DNA of 64,000 nucleotides from Tunturibacter gelidoferens (GCF_040358255.1 NZ_CP132938.1:4898001-4962000); one strand, 5' to 3'; positions 8,494 to 18,057 are shown, counted from the first letter of the stretch. Made by a program: numbers and translations. Notes: generated by a model not told the origin, from the letters alone.

Positions 8494-9174
8494 CTAATTT
8501 TCAGCTGGTCTTCTAACCATCTGTTGCCAATCCGCCATGGCAATCTCTACTACCTGCGTGAGAGTCTTTCGCGAAGCGCCATCTCGTGACTGCAGGGCGA
8601 GGCCGTGAAGGACGGTCGAGAAGTACGCTGTCACGGCTGTAAGGGGTGCTGTTGTTGGGACGTCGCCATCGTGTTGCCCCTTTTTCAGGCGATCTAGAAT
8701 GGATTGCGTTATCTGGCGGCGTATCGCTAAGAGGTGCTCCTGCACGGTCTTGCTCTCCACTGGGCAATTGGTGGCTCCCAGAATCAGTAAGCAGCCTCCA
8801 GGCGAATCTGGCGCGGAATACGCATCCACGGCGGCCTGCAACATCGCATGGACTGCTTCACGAGTACTGTCCCCCGTTGCAAGGGCAGCCGTCGTACTGA
8901 AGCCTGCCGTTTGGCGGTAAAGCTCGACTGCCTCTTGGAACAACTGCTCTTTACTTCCAAACGCCGCATAGAGGCTCGCCTGCGTAATGCCCAATTCCGC
9001 GCGTAAATCCGCCATCGAAATGGCGTCGTAACCGCGCGACCAAAAGAGTCGCATCGCTTTCTCTAGCGCCTGGTCTCGATCGAATTCACGGGGTCGACCC
9101 CGATTGCGTCTGGAACATTCTGGATTATTTGTAGATCGAATGGTCTTTATATTTGCATTTTTGCGGTCCGCCAT
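8494..9174 (-). CDS. TetR/AcrR-family repressor
   Basis: A 226-residue TetR-family regulator. After a basic leader (RGRPREFDRDQALEKAM) comes the helix-turn-helix (YDAISMADLRAELGITQASL, then YAAFGSKEQLFQEAV), followed by a helical ligand domain with the C-terminal features of the YxaF/LmrA-like subgroup (PGGCLLILGATNC). It is divergent from an alpha/beta hydrolase gene across 73 bases that contain an imperfect palindrome. The family rule predicts that it represses itself and the hydrolase until a small molecule binds. Confidence 0.88.
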   Translation of the reverse strand: MADRKNANIKTIRSTNNPECSRRNRGRPREFDRDQALEKAMRLFWSRGYDAISMADLRAELGITQASLYAAFGSKEQLFQEAVELYRQTAGFSTTAALATGDSTREAVHAMLQAAVDAYSAPDSPGGCLLILGATNCPVESKTVQEHLLAIRRQITQSILDRLKKGQHDGDVPTTAPLTAVTAYFSTVLHGLALQSRDGASRKTLTQVVEIAMADWQQMVRRPAEN

Positions 9175-9185
9175 GTATGTATTTA

Positions 9186-9201
9186 TAGACCAGTCGATCT
9201 G
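9186..9201. promoter_or_regulatory. Probable TetR operator
   Basis: The sequence TAGACCAGTCGATCTG is an imperfect inverted repeat (AGACC, four bases, GATCT) in the divergent gap between the TetR gene and the hydrolase. Its form matches the TAGACC-type boxes known for YxaF/LmrA-like repressors. The assignment is from pattern and position only. Confidence 0.5.
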
Positions 9202-9247
9202 AAAATGGAAGGCTGGCCAATTAATTCCCTCGAATCAGGAGCACATC

Positions 9248-10117
9248 ATGAGCCTCAACAACCGCAGTTCGATATCGTTTCCGCCAGTCTTCGAGACCCG
9301 CGAGATAGAAACCAATGGCGTAACCATCCATACGCGTGTGGGCGGTCAAGGACCTGCAGTAGTCATGCTGCACGGCTTTGGCACAACAGGCGATATGTGG
9401 ATCCCGATGGCCTCCGCACTCGTAGGCGGCCATACCGTCATCGTGCCGGATTTACGCGGACTCGGACTGTCCTCCAGGGCGTCGGGAGGATACGACAAGA
9501 AGACGCAAAGCCACGATGTGGCAGGCGTGATGGATGCTCTGGGCGTGTCTCGCGCCGATTTCGTGACGCACGATATCGGGAACATGGTCGGTTACGCGTT
9601 CGCCGCTACGTCCTCAGACCGCGTTAGCCATTTCATCCCCATCGACGCCCCTCTTCCCGGAGTCGGTCCCTGGGAACAGATTGTGCAGGATCCCCGCATG
9701 TGGCAATTCGGTTTTGGGGGCCCTGACATGGAGCGACTCGTCGCCGGCCGAGAACGCATCTATCTCGACCGTTTCTGGAATGAGTTCTCCCTCCACCCCG
9801 AGCGATTCGATGAAGCGAAGCGCCAGCACTACGCAGAACTCTATGCATTGCCCGGTGCGATTCGCGCAGGCTTCGCACAGTTCGCCGCTTTCGGACAGGA
9901 CGCGCTCGATAGCAAGACCTATCTCGCCAAGGGCAAACTTACCATGCCTGTTCTCGCCATCGGCGGCGAAGCAGCGTTCGGAACTATGATGGCGACAGTG
10001 ATGCGTGTAGCTGCAACGGATGTGCAGGAGGCAATCGTCCCAGACTCCGGTCATTGGATTATGGAGGAGAATCCAGTCGCAACCACCAAACTCGTTGCTG
10101 ACTTCCTGAAATCGTGA
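9248..10117 (+). CDS. Alpha/beta hydrolase, Asp-nucleophile type
   Basis: A 289-residue hydrolase with the oxyanion segment VMLHGFGTTG, a nucleophile elbow THDIGNMVGY and a terminal histidine in DSGHWIMEE. The nucleophile position is aspartate (H-D-I-G), as in epoxide hydrolases and haloalkane/fluoroacetate dehalogenases, rather than serine. Ribosome site TCAGGAG precedes the ATG. No secretion signal is evident, so it is cytoplasmic. The adjacent divergent TetR gene suggests substrate-induced expression in detoxification. The true substrate (epoxide or haloacid) cannot be read from sequence. Confidence 0.85.
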   Translation: MSLNNRSSISFPPVFETREIETNGVTIHTRVGGQGPAVVMLHGFGTTGDMWIPMASALVGGHTVIVPDLRGLGLSSRASGGYDKKTQSHDVAGVMDALGVSRADFVTHDIGNMVGYAFAATSSDRVSHFIPIDAPLPGVGPWEQIVQDPRMWQFGFGGPDMERLVAGRERIYLDRFWNEFSLHPERFDEAKRQHYAELYALPGAIRAGFAQFAAFGQDALDSKTYLAKGKLTMPVLAIGGEAAFGTMMATVMRVAATDVQEAIVPDSGHWIMEENPVATTKLVADFLKS

Positions 10118-10189
10118 GGTCGGTGTGGTTGTTCACTTCGTAACCCCGGTTTGCGGCTTCTCATTATCGATCAGCCAAGCGCCTCGAAA

Positions 10190-10512
10190 TTAGGTCTCAT
10201 CGACTCGCCACGAGCGACCACAGGATCTTCCAAAGCGGTTCCAGCGTTTGACGAATTCTGAGGCATACCTCCGAACCCAGCGCATGATGGTCGTATGGGC
10301 AAGACTCAGCACGCGCTCAGCCATCATCTCGACCAGGTCCCGGAAGCTGAGCTTGTAGCGCAGGTACCAGCGAACGCACAGGATGATCACCTCGCGGTCA
10401 AAGTGCCGCCCTGCAAACAACTCTTCGATGCTGCTCAGTTTGCTCATCGCTGGTCCTCAACTCTCCGAAAGACCAATGTACCCGACCGAAGTCCGCTATT
10501 TGCACCAGAGCC
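10190..10512 (-). mobile_element. 5' half of an IS6-family element
   Basis: The terminal repeat TTTGCACCAGAGCC at 10499-10512 is the exact complement of the left end of the IS6 copy at 55797. Reading leftward, a transposase start at 10447 gives 85 residues of the IS6 N-terminus (GRHFDREVIILCVRWYLRYK) up to the first catalytic region W-R-V-D-E-T. The frame breaks inside the next codon at 10190, and the rest of the element is absent. It is a related but different copy from the one at 55.8 kb (clear residue differences), so it is an older insertion. Confidence 0.85.
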
Positions 10513-10594
10513 GGCTGGACCAGGGCCATTGTTTTTGCATCCAAATTGGATCCTTTGGACCTAGTGGGGGAGATCGCTGACGCTCTGCAAATTG

Positions 10595-13009
10595 TCAGCG
10601 TAGGTTTCGGTATTCTGCTTCGGCTCGTTTGAGAATGGGGCAGTCGGTATCAGCGTTCTTCCAGAGCGCAAAGAACTTTTCGTATTGGACTCGGGCCTTC
10701 GCGAATTCTCCCGCGAGAGCATAGGATCGAGCCAGACCGATGTGACTCAAGACGAAAACAGGATCGCCGATCATGATGCCGGGATGAGCGAGGATCTTTT
10801 CAAACTCTTTAGCTGCCTCTGATCCTTTGTGGGCCGCCAAAAACGCCTCGCCACTGAAGAAGACGGGGTATAGAGAGCCGAAGTATGCGGTTTGGCTGCT
10901 TCGCGGCGACCCCATTTCATAGGGGACGCTGGCCTGCAGCGCGGCGAACGCCTTTGAGGAGTCGCCATGTTGCACAGCCACGGCGGCCCGGATGACCGGG
11001 AGATAGCTGAACCTGACTGAGGTGTCCTCTGGATAGCGCTTCTCCAGATCATTTGCAAGCGTGTCTGCCTGCTTCAACTCTCCCGCAAGAGCCAGCGCAA
11101 GAGCCGCGCCATAATTCACCTCACGGTTGCCGGCCAGAGTCAACGCCTCTGTGGCAGTTCGTTTCGCCTCGATCGACTCCTCAAAAAATGCTTCCCAAAG
11201 AGCTGCCCTGACTTCGAACACGGCTGCCTGCTCGCGTCTACCTCCTTGGAGCGCCAATGCGACCGCATGCAGCGACAGGTTGACTGCATTCTTGAGGTGC
11301 CCCTCCGATGCCTCCGCAAAGGCCTGACGATCCAGGATCCGATCCTCCAACTCAGGGTGAGCTTGCGCTGTCTCAACCTCACGCCTCATTCCTGTTCGAT
11401 CACCCATGATGTAGGCAAGGTCGAAGCGGAGTGTCGCCATCCGCGCCTGATCGATATTGCGCTGCGCTGCCACGTGGAGCGCAGTCTCTGCGTCTTGAAG
11501 GTTGTTGAGATACAACGAGTCGTAACCCAGCAGGTAATATCCAACACCGTCGTCCGGGTTGAGCTGGACGACCCTTCGTGCCTCTTCAGATGCACCTGTG
11601 TAGTTGGCTAGTACGAGGTCGACGAATCCAGCAAGAAAGGCATGAGGGAGAAACTCGAGCGGGTATGTTCGGATCCACTCGTTGCAGACCTGCTGCGCCT
11701 TTTCCTGATTTCCAGTCGCTCGTCCGAAGTAGTAGGCGGTAATAAAAAACCGTTCCTTGTCGCTGGCCCGGTCGCGAAGCTGATATGCCCGTACGACATT
11801 CTCGGTGGCCAGTTCCGAAGACCCAGACGAGCCGTACATCAACCCTAGTGAGGCGTAAGCCATTGCGAAGCTCGGGTCAATCTCCACGGCACGCAGAAAG
11901 AATGGTATGGCAGGCTCGCCTCCCTGCAAAGCCTCTACCCTCCAGCCGAGGCTATAAGCCTTCAGGGCCTCAAGCGATGGCGTGGTCGCTTCGGCGAGCG
12001 GGGTATCCTGCTTTACAAGCGGGGCGGTTGATGCGCCCACTCTGGCGCGAAAGCCGCGCGCCATTTTGGTGACCGCGGCCAGAATGTCTTCCTTCTGCGT
12101 AACCTGGGCCTGCTCGTCGTCGATGTTCTCTCCGGTGCGGCAGTTGACTGAGTGGAGGTTCAGTACATAGTCGCTGCCGAAATGTTTGATGGAGCCCTCC
12201 AGGACGGCGGAACCGCCGGTACGCTCGCAAACCTCCCGAGCGGTTTGCCCCTGAAGACGAGAGTCGAGTGGCTGCCTCATGAGGCCCAGCACCTGCCGGA
12301 TGCTCTGGTCGGAGATCAGGCTGAGCGAAGGCGACTGTTCCAGCTGCACCTCCATGCCCCGGCGCAGAGTGTCGTCGAATATGGGATCTCCGGTGGTATT
12401 CACGAAATCGGCCACCAGGATGGAACGCTTCTCGCCCGGATTTGTAGGCCGGCGATCCCGAACTAGAAAGAATGCGCCTACTATCAGCAGCACAACCATC
12501 GCTGCGATGGAGAACAGGGCTTTCCGACTCGCCCGTGGCTTTTGTGGAGGCGGGAACGCCACGGGTACCCCGGCCGTTTCAACTTCGTTCTCCTCAATCA
12601 GAATGTGCGTGTGTGTCCGTGCATGCGCCACGATGACATCGCCTGGATGAGTCAAAGTGCGAACCGGTGCGGCAAATCGATAGCCGCGACCCGGTAGCGT
12701 CACAATATATTGGCGATCCTTCGCGGTGTCTCCCAGAGCCTTACGCAGCAGAAAGATGTTCTGGCTCAGGTTCGATTCCTCAACAAACGAGTCAGGCCAA
12801 ACCTCCTTCAGGAGGTCTTCCTTGGAGACCACGTCCCGGCTATGGCGGACCAGTGCAAGCAGCGTTTCGAATGCCTTCGGAGTAAGCGGAATGAGGTTGT
12901 TCTCCCGGAGCAGCGTCTGCTTGATGGGGTCCATGCGGAACGGCCCGAACTCATAGACGATCCTGGGTTCCGTAGTCATAGGTAAAAACCAAACGAAGGA
13001 AGAGCCCAT
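10595..13009 (-). CDS. ToxR-type winged-helix regulator with TPR domain
   Basis: An 804-residue membrane regulator. Residues 15-115 are an OmpR/ToxR-like winged helix (YEFGPFRMDP, then LTPKAFETLLALVRHSRDVV, then LPGRGYRFAAPV). One membrane span lies near residue 165 (ALFSIAAMVVLLIVGAFFLV). The periplasmic part has a segment like the N-terminal domain of TolB (SILVADFVNTTGDPIFDDTL) and then many TPR-like helices. This layout resembles CadC/ToxR one-component sensors and is frequent in Acidobacteria. The start is uncertain; a second ATG at 12979 fits homologous starts better. It is divergent from the 13246 gene, a possible target. The stimulus is unknown. Confidence 0.85.
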   Translation of the reverse strand: MGSSFVWFLPMTTEPRIVYEFGPFRMDPIKQTLLRENNLIPLTPKAFETLLALVRHSRDVVSKEDLLKEVWPDSFVEESNLSQNIFLLRKALGDTAKDRQYIVTLPGRGYRFAAPVRTLTHPGDVIVAHARTHTHILIEENEVETAGVPVAFPPPQKPRASRKALFSIAAMVVLLIVGAFFLVRDRRPTNPGEKRSILVADFVNTTGDPIFDDTLRRGMEVQLEQSPSLSLISDQSIRQVLGLMRQPLDSRLQGQTAREVCERTGGSAVLEGSIKHFGSDYVLNLHSVNCRTGENIDDEQAQVTQKEDILAAVTKMARGFRARVGASTAPLVKQDTPLAEATTPSLEALKAYSLGWRVEALQGGEPAIPFFLRAVEIDPSFAMAYASLGLMYGSSGSSELATENVVRAYQLRDRASDKERFFITAYYFGRATGNQEKAQQVCNEWIRTYPLEFLPHAFLAGFVDLVLANYTGASEEARRVVQLNPDDGVGYYLLGYDSLYLNNLQDAETALHVAAQRNIDQARMATLRFDLAYIMGDRTGMRREVETAQAHPELEDRILDRQAFAEASEGHLKNAVNLSLHAVALALQGGRREQAAVFEVRAALWEAFFEESIEAKRTATEALTLAGNREVNYGAALALALAGELKQADTLANDLEKRYPEDTSVRFSYLPVIRAAVAVQHGDSSKAFAALQASVPYEMGSPRSSQTAYFGSLYPVFFSGEAFLAAHKGSEAAKEFEKILAHPGIMIGDPVFVLSHIGLARSYALAGEFAKARVQYEKFFALWKNADTDCPILKRAEAEYRNLR

Positions 13010-13245
13010 TCCGTCAGGGGACTTAGACGTAATCGCAATCTAGCACAGAAGCACTTTGAGTCTCGTTGAAACACCACGACTTGGTGCCTGTCGATCCGAT
13101 ATAAGACGTTTCCTTTGTTGCCTCAAAGCAACGATTGAACTTCATTGAGAAATATTGAACCGCATACTGAAGACTTTTTAGGGCCTTTCGCGCAGGATGC
13201 GGTCAGTCGAAGCCGCTGCAGGAGCGATGGAGATCGGAGTATGCC

Positions 13246-13545
13246 GTGGTGAAAACAACCAGGATCACGATTGAGACCGAAAGCCTACAGGTCGTTTATA
13301 AAGGCAAAACCTCCATGGCATGGTGCTCCACTTGCGTCGCTGAAGTGGAAGTGGTAACGCTCACGGGCGGCGGTCTTGGCAATGAAATACCGTCGGCTGT
13401 CTTAGGCGGCTGGATCGCAGCCGGCATGCTCCATCTTCAGAGTCTCGACGGAGAGCTCGCTCAGATCTGCCTTAAGTCGTTGCTGCAGTGCTTCGAATCC
13501 GAAGATGCTCGCTCACATCCAGGCCCGAATCTAATTGTCCCGTAA
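13246..13545 (+). CDS. Conserved hypothetical WCxxC protein
   Basis: A 99-residue protein starting with GTG. It opens with a beta-like segment (TTRITIETESLQVV), followed by a single W-C-S-T-C motif and A-E-V-E-V-V. The second half is helical (LHLQSLDGELAQICLKSLLQ). The paired cysteines could bind metal or be redox-active, though only one pair exists. I recall similar short proteins in Acidobacteria near HAF-repeat or regulator genes, without known function. It is 14 bases upstream of the HAF-repeat gene and probably co-transcribed with it. Confidence 0.6.
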   Translation: MVKTTRITIETESLQVVYKGKTSMAWCSTCVAEVEVVTLTGGGLGNEIPSAVLGGWIAAGMLHLQSLDGELAQICLKSLLQCFESEDARSHPGPNLIVP

Positions 13546-13559
13546 ACAGGAGAAGAAAG

Positions 13560-14843
13560 ATGAAATTCATAATATTCGCATCCAAGTGGCCGTGTCTCGC
13601 ACGGCTGAGTCTGGTCCTGGCCACACTGGCAGTTCCGGTTTGCGCACAGGCACAATTCACGGAAACCCTGAGGTACACCATCATTGACCTGGGTCCAGTG
13701 GGCCCGTCGTCGTCGCAAGGCCAGCCATTTACGATTAATCGCAGAGGAATGGTCAGCGGCGAGACGGTACTGGCCAACCCCGGCAACACAGGCGAATGGG
13801 TATCGCAAGCTGTCCTTTGGACGGGAATCAGCACAAAGGTGATTGGGACCCCCGGGCTGGGAGGGCCAAACAGCGTTGCCTTCGGTGTGAACAACGCGGG
13901 GCAAGCAGTAGGGCAAGCCGACACGCAAACCTCGGATCCGAACGGCGAAGACTTCTGCGGATCCACAGCGCTTGGTCTCACCCACAGCGGCAACACCTGC
14001 GTACCCTTTTTGTGGCAAGACGGCACAATGGTCGCGCTCCCGAGGCTGCGGAACAGCGGCGGCGCGGAGGGCAGCAATGGCACCGTCGCACAGATTAACA
14101 ACTTCGGCATAGCAGCCGGAACGGCGGAAAATGGCGATTCCGACTCCACGTGCCCTGGCGCTCCCATTTCCGCGCAGAGCATCCAGTTCAAGCCAGTGAT
14201 CTGGTTCAAGCCAGTCCCATGGTCCGAGGTGCGCATTCAAGAGCTATCCACCGTTGAAGGCGACCCCGACGGCATCGCATTGGCAATCAATGATCGCGGG
14301 CAGGCTGTCGGCGCCAGCGGACATTGCGGACCGTTCAATGTGCTTGAGCAGAACAATCTAGTGCCGCTGCATGCTCTCCTTTGGGAATACGGCAAAGCCA
14401 TCGACCTTGGAAATCTGGGCGGAGACGGAAAGTTTGCTGGCATCTACGCTGCTGGCCTCAACAATCATGGGCAGGTCGTAGGAGTATCTGACACCACCGG
14501 CGACCAAAGCTTTCATGCGTTTCTTTGGGAGCAAGGGCGTATCACCGATCTCGGAACTCTTACAGGTGACTCGTACAGCGTCGGCATCGCGATCGGCAAC
14601 AACGGCCTCGCGCTTGGAGTGTCCCTCAACTCTGGCTTTAGCCCGCGAGCTGTGCTCTGGCGCGACGGAACCGCAATCGACCTGAATACGCTCGTTCCGC
14701 AAGACTCCGCTTTGCGCCTGGAGTCCGCATGCTCCATCAACGAGAGAGGCGAGATCATCGGATTTGCGGCTTTGAAGAGCAATCCCAATGAATCTCACGC
14801 TTACATTGCGAAGCCAATCAGGGATTTCGAGGACAGAGACTAA
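13560..14843 (+). CDS. Secreted HAF-repeat protein
   Basis: A 427-residue protein from the ATG at 13560, which has an AGGAGAAG site; the frame extends upstream to 13488 but overlaps the previous gene. A signal peptide ends near VCAQA. The mature chain contains several HAF repeats: a nucleating G-x-N-N-x-G-Q-x-V-G-x-S motif (AAGLNNHGQVVGVSDTTG) followed by H-A-F-L-W and a D-L-G-T-L-x-G turn. Such repeats probably build an extracellular beta-propeller. Biological role unknown. A long hairpin lies just past the stop. Confidence 0.8.
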   Translation: MKFIIFASKWPCLARLSLVLATLAVPVCAQAQFTETLRYTIIDLGPVGPSSSQGQPFTINRRGMVSGETVLANPGNTGEWVSQAVLWTGISTKVIGTPGLGGPNSVAFGVNNAGQAVGQADTQTSDPNGEDFCGSTALGLTHSGNTCVPFLWQDGTMVALPRLRNSGGAEGSNGTVAQINNFGIAAGTAENGDSDSTCPGAPISAQSIQFKPVIWFKPVPWSEVRIQELSTVEGDPDGIALAINDRGQAVGASGHCGPFNVLEQNNLVPLHALLWEYGKAIDLGNLGGDGKFAGIYAAGLNNHGQVVGVSDTTGDQSFHAFLWEQGRITDLGTLTGDSYSVGIAIGNNGLALGVSLNSGFSPRAVLWRDGTAIDLNTLVPQDSALRLESACSINERGEIIGFAALKSNPNESHAYIAKPIRDFEDRD

Positions 14844-14875
14844 GCCACGCAGAGTCGAACAGAGGAGGCAGGGTT

Positions 14876-14926
14876 CAGCGCGGCTTCCGCGTCTCGCTCA
14901 ACCAGGCAGACGCGGAAGCCGCGCTG
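14876..14926. terminator. Long hairpin after the HAF-repeat gene
   Basis: Arms of 19 bases (14876-14894 and 14908-14926) are perfectly complementary around a 13-base loop, 33 bases after the stop. There is no strong T-run, so it may act as a terminator or as an mRNA-stabilising structure. Confidence 0.65.
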
Positions 14927-15156
14927 ATCCCCCTCCCTGAGCATTGTCGTTTGAGCGCGCGGGCGCTCATCCCTTGAGCAGGATCTCATTCCTCGCTTGG
15001 TCATAAAACCGTTATCAAACTTTCTTCAACTTGTCCCCGCGCAGTGGATTCTCAACTGGCGATAACAGATGGGATGAGTGGGCCGGTCTCCAGCGGGATG
15101 CGTTATGCTCCCAAGTTATCGACGCGCATGAAGCGCGGGAGACAAGGAGACCGGCG

Positions 15157-15665
15157 ATGAAGAAGCTTACCACTACGATGATGCAGGAGACACTCAACAA
15201 GCAGGACCGACACCTGACCGTCGGTCTGGATCTGGGCGACAGGTCGAGCTTTTATTGCGTGCTCGATGAAGCAGGTGAGGTCCTGATGGAGCAGAGGTTG
15301 AGCACGACGCCCAATGCGATAAAAGAGATCTTTGGAGCGATGCCTCGGAGCCGTATCGCACTGGAGACCGGAACGCATTCACCGTGGGTAAGCCGGTTGC
15401 TTAGCGAACTCGGTCATGAAGCGATCGTGGCGCACGCGCGCAGCGTGCGACTGATCGGGGAGAGCAGGCGCAAGGATGATCGGATCGACGCCAGAACGCT
15501 TGCTCGACTGGTACGGATAGATCCACAGTTGTTGTGTCCAGTGAAGCATCGAAGCGCTGAGGCCCAGGCGGACCTGACGGTGATCCGGGCAGCCGCTCTG
15601 GTGCGTACACGGACGATGTTGGTCAACGCGGCGCGCGGCCTGACGAGAGACCTCGAATCTACGTC
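15157..15665 (+). pseudogene. Truncated IS110-family transposase
   Basis: The ATG at 15157 begins about 165 residues of the IS110 N-terminal DEDD nuclease domain: VGLDLGDRSSFYCVLDE carries the first acidic residue, ALETGTHSPWVSRLL the next, and the KDDRIDARTLARLV block is canonical. Similarity ends near 15665 (after ARGLTRDL); the following residues do not match the family. The C-terminal catalytic-serine domain is missing, so the element cannot be active alone. A GGAGA ribosome site precedes the start. Confidence 0.85.
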
Positions 15666-15962
15666 GCTCGATCTTATTTATGTTCTGAAACTTGCATATT
15701 CGGTAGAGCTCTGCGAAGGACCAAAAGGTCCAATAACAGAATGGCGAGCCGCTGCTTACAAGATCAGTTGCCAATACCCTACATCTATCCATTCGTCAAA
15801 TTTTCGACCGGCTTCCTTGAAGTGAGCGGCCTTTTCAAATCCAAATTCCTCATGGAGAGCGACACTCGCTTCATTCGGAAGCGCGATACCGCCGATTACG
15901 CAATTCGGTCAGGAGCGCATCATACAGGTGCGAGCAGGAGCAGCACGCCGAAGGGCTATCCT

Positions 15963-16136
15963 TTAGGAATCGTGTTGCAAGCCTTCCAGAGCTGTCATCG
16001 TTTTGTTAAGGATTTGATAGGGGGACAAATGACAACGCAAGAGCATCTCCACCGCAAGCGTGAGAGTCATGGACTGCTCCCAGGACAGTGCCTGCCACAT
16101 AAGTTCCTGATTCGTCCGGAGTTCCTCGCGTGTCAT
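15963..16136 (-). CDS. 57-residue protein, copy 1 of a paralogous pair
   Basis: A 57-residue, probably all-helical protein starting MTREELRTNQELMWQAL. It is about three-quarters identical to the protein at 26955-27128, with no gaps. Shared residues include MTR-EL--N-E-MW-AL, EQ-M-LTLAVEML-RCHLSP-QIL-KTM-ALEG and the terminus QHDS. A strong AGGAGGG ribosome site and about 30 bases of conserved sequence farther upstream (16202-16232) are shared as well. There is no signal peptide or membrane segment. It contains a single cysteine in R-C-H. I know no family. It is divergent from the histidine kinase at 16381, with the ECF sigma gene beyond that. A small regulatory or adaptor protein is plausible but unproven. 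Confidence 0.7.
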   Translation of the reverse strand: MTREELRTNQELMWQALSWEQSMTLTLAVEMLLRCHLSPYQILNKTMTALEGLQHDS

Positions 16137-16380
16137 AAATCTGCCCTCCTGCCGACCTCAGTTTGGTGATACTTAGTGTGAAGTTGGCCCTCATCAGCCG
16201 TGTGCAAGAGAGCGTAATTGCAAGCCATCTTCCATGCCGGTCGCTCCCCAGCATCGACCATCGATGAGTTCTACGGACTTTTTCCGTGTCTATTAGTAAG
16301 AACTGGCATGGAACGAATTTATTCCGCGTTGAGGGAATAAATCTTTCTCCCCGCAGTTTGCTCGCTAGGAGAATTTATTC

Positions 16381-17268
16381 ATGAACGCTACATATCGGTC
16401 GAACTCCGCCGGCACATGCTGCCTCTCTGAAATGCCGATCCTTCGAGCGAGGAAGGTTAATGCGGAGCCGCCAAAACCTCCGATTCCGGTGCCACTGGTC
16501 TCGGAAGTTCCCCTTGTGGGGGGAATAAGCACGGCGCCTCAGATATGCAATGGCTGTAAAGAATCCAAGATATTGGCTGTCGCGGGGAGAATAGCTCAAT
16601 CGGTTTCACATGACCTCCGCAATCACTTGACTGCCATTTATTCCAATGTCGAATTCATGAGTGAATCCAGGACCACTGACGTGGAGCGAGAAGAACTTCG
16701 GGAGGAGGTACGCGCAGTGATCCAGGACATGACCGGCATGCTCGATTCTCTTCTGCTCCTTGCAAAGACGGGCCAACCGCCATATCCCCGTTTGGGATCT
16801 CTAAACGAAGTAGTGGAGCATGCGGCTTGCATGGTACGTGCCCATCCCGACGCAAGAGATGTCGACGTTGTGATTCAGAATGTAGCTCCTGTTGCCTGCT
16901 GGATGGATAGCACAAAACTTGGCAGCGCTGTTTATAACCTATTGCTTAATGCCTGCCAGGCAGCGCGGCTCGGACTCGCTCCGAGAAGGGTTGAAGTCAC
17001 GCTTGCTGAGGACCACCGGCTTGTTCATATTCGGGTGGTTGACAGTGGCCGCGGAGTGCCTGCCTCCATTCGAAAAACGCTATTTCAGCCTTTTGTAAGT
17101 ACCGATAAAATCAATGGAATCGGTCTTGGCCTTTCGATAGTAGATCGCACCGCGAGAGAGCATGGAGGCTATGCAGATTTGGAAGAGTCCGGCCAAGGGC
17201 GGACGGTCTTTGGTTTGCATATTTCAAAGTATGCGTTAGAGAATCTGACTCCAAGATCGCAGCCGTGA
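16381..17268 (+). CDS. Soluble sensor histidine kinase
   Basis: A 295-residue kinase without membrane segments. Residues 1-60 are variable and hold an I-C-N-G-C pair. The dimerisation/phosphorylation helix carries SVSHDLRNHLTAIYSNVEF, whose His is the predicted phosphosite. The ATPase domain shows the N box (YNLLLNACQAA), G1 (DSGRGVP), the F box and G2 (GIGLGLSIV). No response regulator adjoins it, so it is an orphan kinase. It sits between two genes transcribed on the opposite strand (the 57-residue protein and an ECF sigma), replacing the anti-sigma gene found in the otherwise similar locus at 27-28.8 kb. The start has a GGAGA site. Confidence 0.88.
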   Translation: MNATYRSNSAGTCCLSEMPILRARKVNAEPPKPPIPVPLVSEVPLVGGISTAPQICNGCKESKILAVAGRIAQSVSHDLRNHLTAIYSNVEFMSESRTTDVEREELREEVRAVIQDMTGMLDSLLLLAKTGQPPYPRLGSLNEVVEHAACMVRAHPDARDVDVVIQNVAPVACWMDSTKLGSAVYNLLLNACQAARLGLAPRRVEVTLAEDHRLVHIRVVDSGRGVPASIRKTLFQPFVSTDKINGIGLGLSIVDRTAREHGGYADLEESGQGRTVFGLHISKYALENLTPRSQP

Positions 17269-17371
17269 ACTCGACTTGAAACGAAAGGCGCAGTTTAAAT
17301 CAGGCGCGTTCTTTTTCGATAAGTCAAACGGAAGCTCTTCTGCGAGGAGTTCTGATCGATGGACGCGTCTC

Positions 17372-18040
17372 TCATAGCCCGCTGTCCTCTTTCTGCTTCG
17401 GCAACTCGAGCATCCTTCTCGCGCATTTCGATGGGACGAACCAAGCCGCTCGCGAGTGGTTTACAGGGGGGGCGCGACCGAGCAACTCGCAGAGTGCCTT
17501 CCGAGCCCTGGCTAGACGTGACATAACGGTTCCAATTGGGATTGACAATATTTCGGCGATCTCCCGATAGGACGCCTCTTCAACATCACAAAGCAAAATG
17601 ACTTCTCGATGGGTGGCTGACAGTTGCTCGATTGCGCTTCGAACCGCGTCGATGTCGAAATGCTCGATCAGCAGTGACTCGGGAGTGTCGGAAGTTGCCG
17701 GGAGCGCCCAGGAATTTTTCTCCATGTCTATAGGAATAGTCGTGCGGTGTTCCTGCTTCGAACACGCTGTTAGAAAAGTGTTCTTCAGGATTTTGAACAT
17801 CCATGCCTGGAAATTGCTGCCAGGCTCAAACGATGCGAAGCTGCGTAAGGCCTTTAGATAAGTCTCTTGGACCAGATCCTCGGCATCGTGCTGATTGTGC
17901 GCCAGCCAGCGCGCGAAATTGTAAAGGGAATGCGACAAGGGCATGGCCAACTGTTCAAATCCTGCTAACGCCTGATCGCCCTGCAACGATAGAGTCCCGA
18001 ATGGAATCTCGCCTTCTGGAGTACATTGAATTTGTCTCAT
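17372..18040 (-). CDS. ECF-type sigma-70 factor, no adjacent anti-sigma
   Basis: A 222-residue ECF sigma factor. Region 2 is clear (NFARWLAHNQHDAEDLVQET, then FQAWMFKILKNTFL), and region 4 ends the core (REVILLCDVEEASYREIAEI, then IPIGTVMSRLARARKAL). A 35-residue Arg/Lys-rich tail follows, unusual for plain ECF factors and a possible control element. A GGAGAAGG site precedes the start. No zinc-finger anti-sigma gene is next to it. It is related to the sigma factor at 28.1 kb (both begin F-E-Q-L-A-x-P-L). Confidence 0.88.
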   Translation of the reverse strand: MRQIQCTPEGEIPFGTLSLQGDQALAGFEQLAMPLSHSLYNFARWLAHNQHDAEDLVQETYLKALRSFASFEPGSNFQAWMFKILKNTFLTACSKQEHRTTIPIDMEKNSWALPATSDTPESLLIEHFDIDAVRSAIEQLSATHREVILLCDVEEASYREIAEILSIPIGTVMSRLARARKALCELLGRAPPVNHSRAAWFVPSKCARRMLELPKQKEDSGL

Positions 18041-18057
18041 TTGCCTTCTCCAGCTTC

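Noticed and set aside
13041..13245. Possible regulatory RNA between the two divergent genes
   Set aside because: AT-rich with no consistent hairpin or conserved motif that I can see; most likely just promoters.
15741..16169. 142-residue plus-strand frame over the 57-residue gene
   Set aside because: It is an antisense shadow; the minus-strand peptide is conserved in a second locus, whereas this frame has no family signal.
16006..16254. 82-residue minus-strand frame overlapping copy 1 of the small protein
   Set aside because: Wrong frame; the paralogue at 26955 shows that the reading frame used at 15963-16136 is the conserved one.
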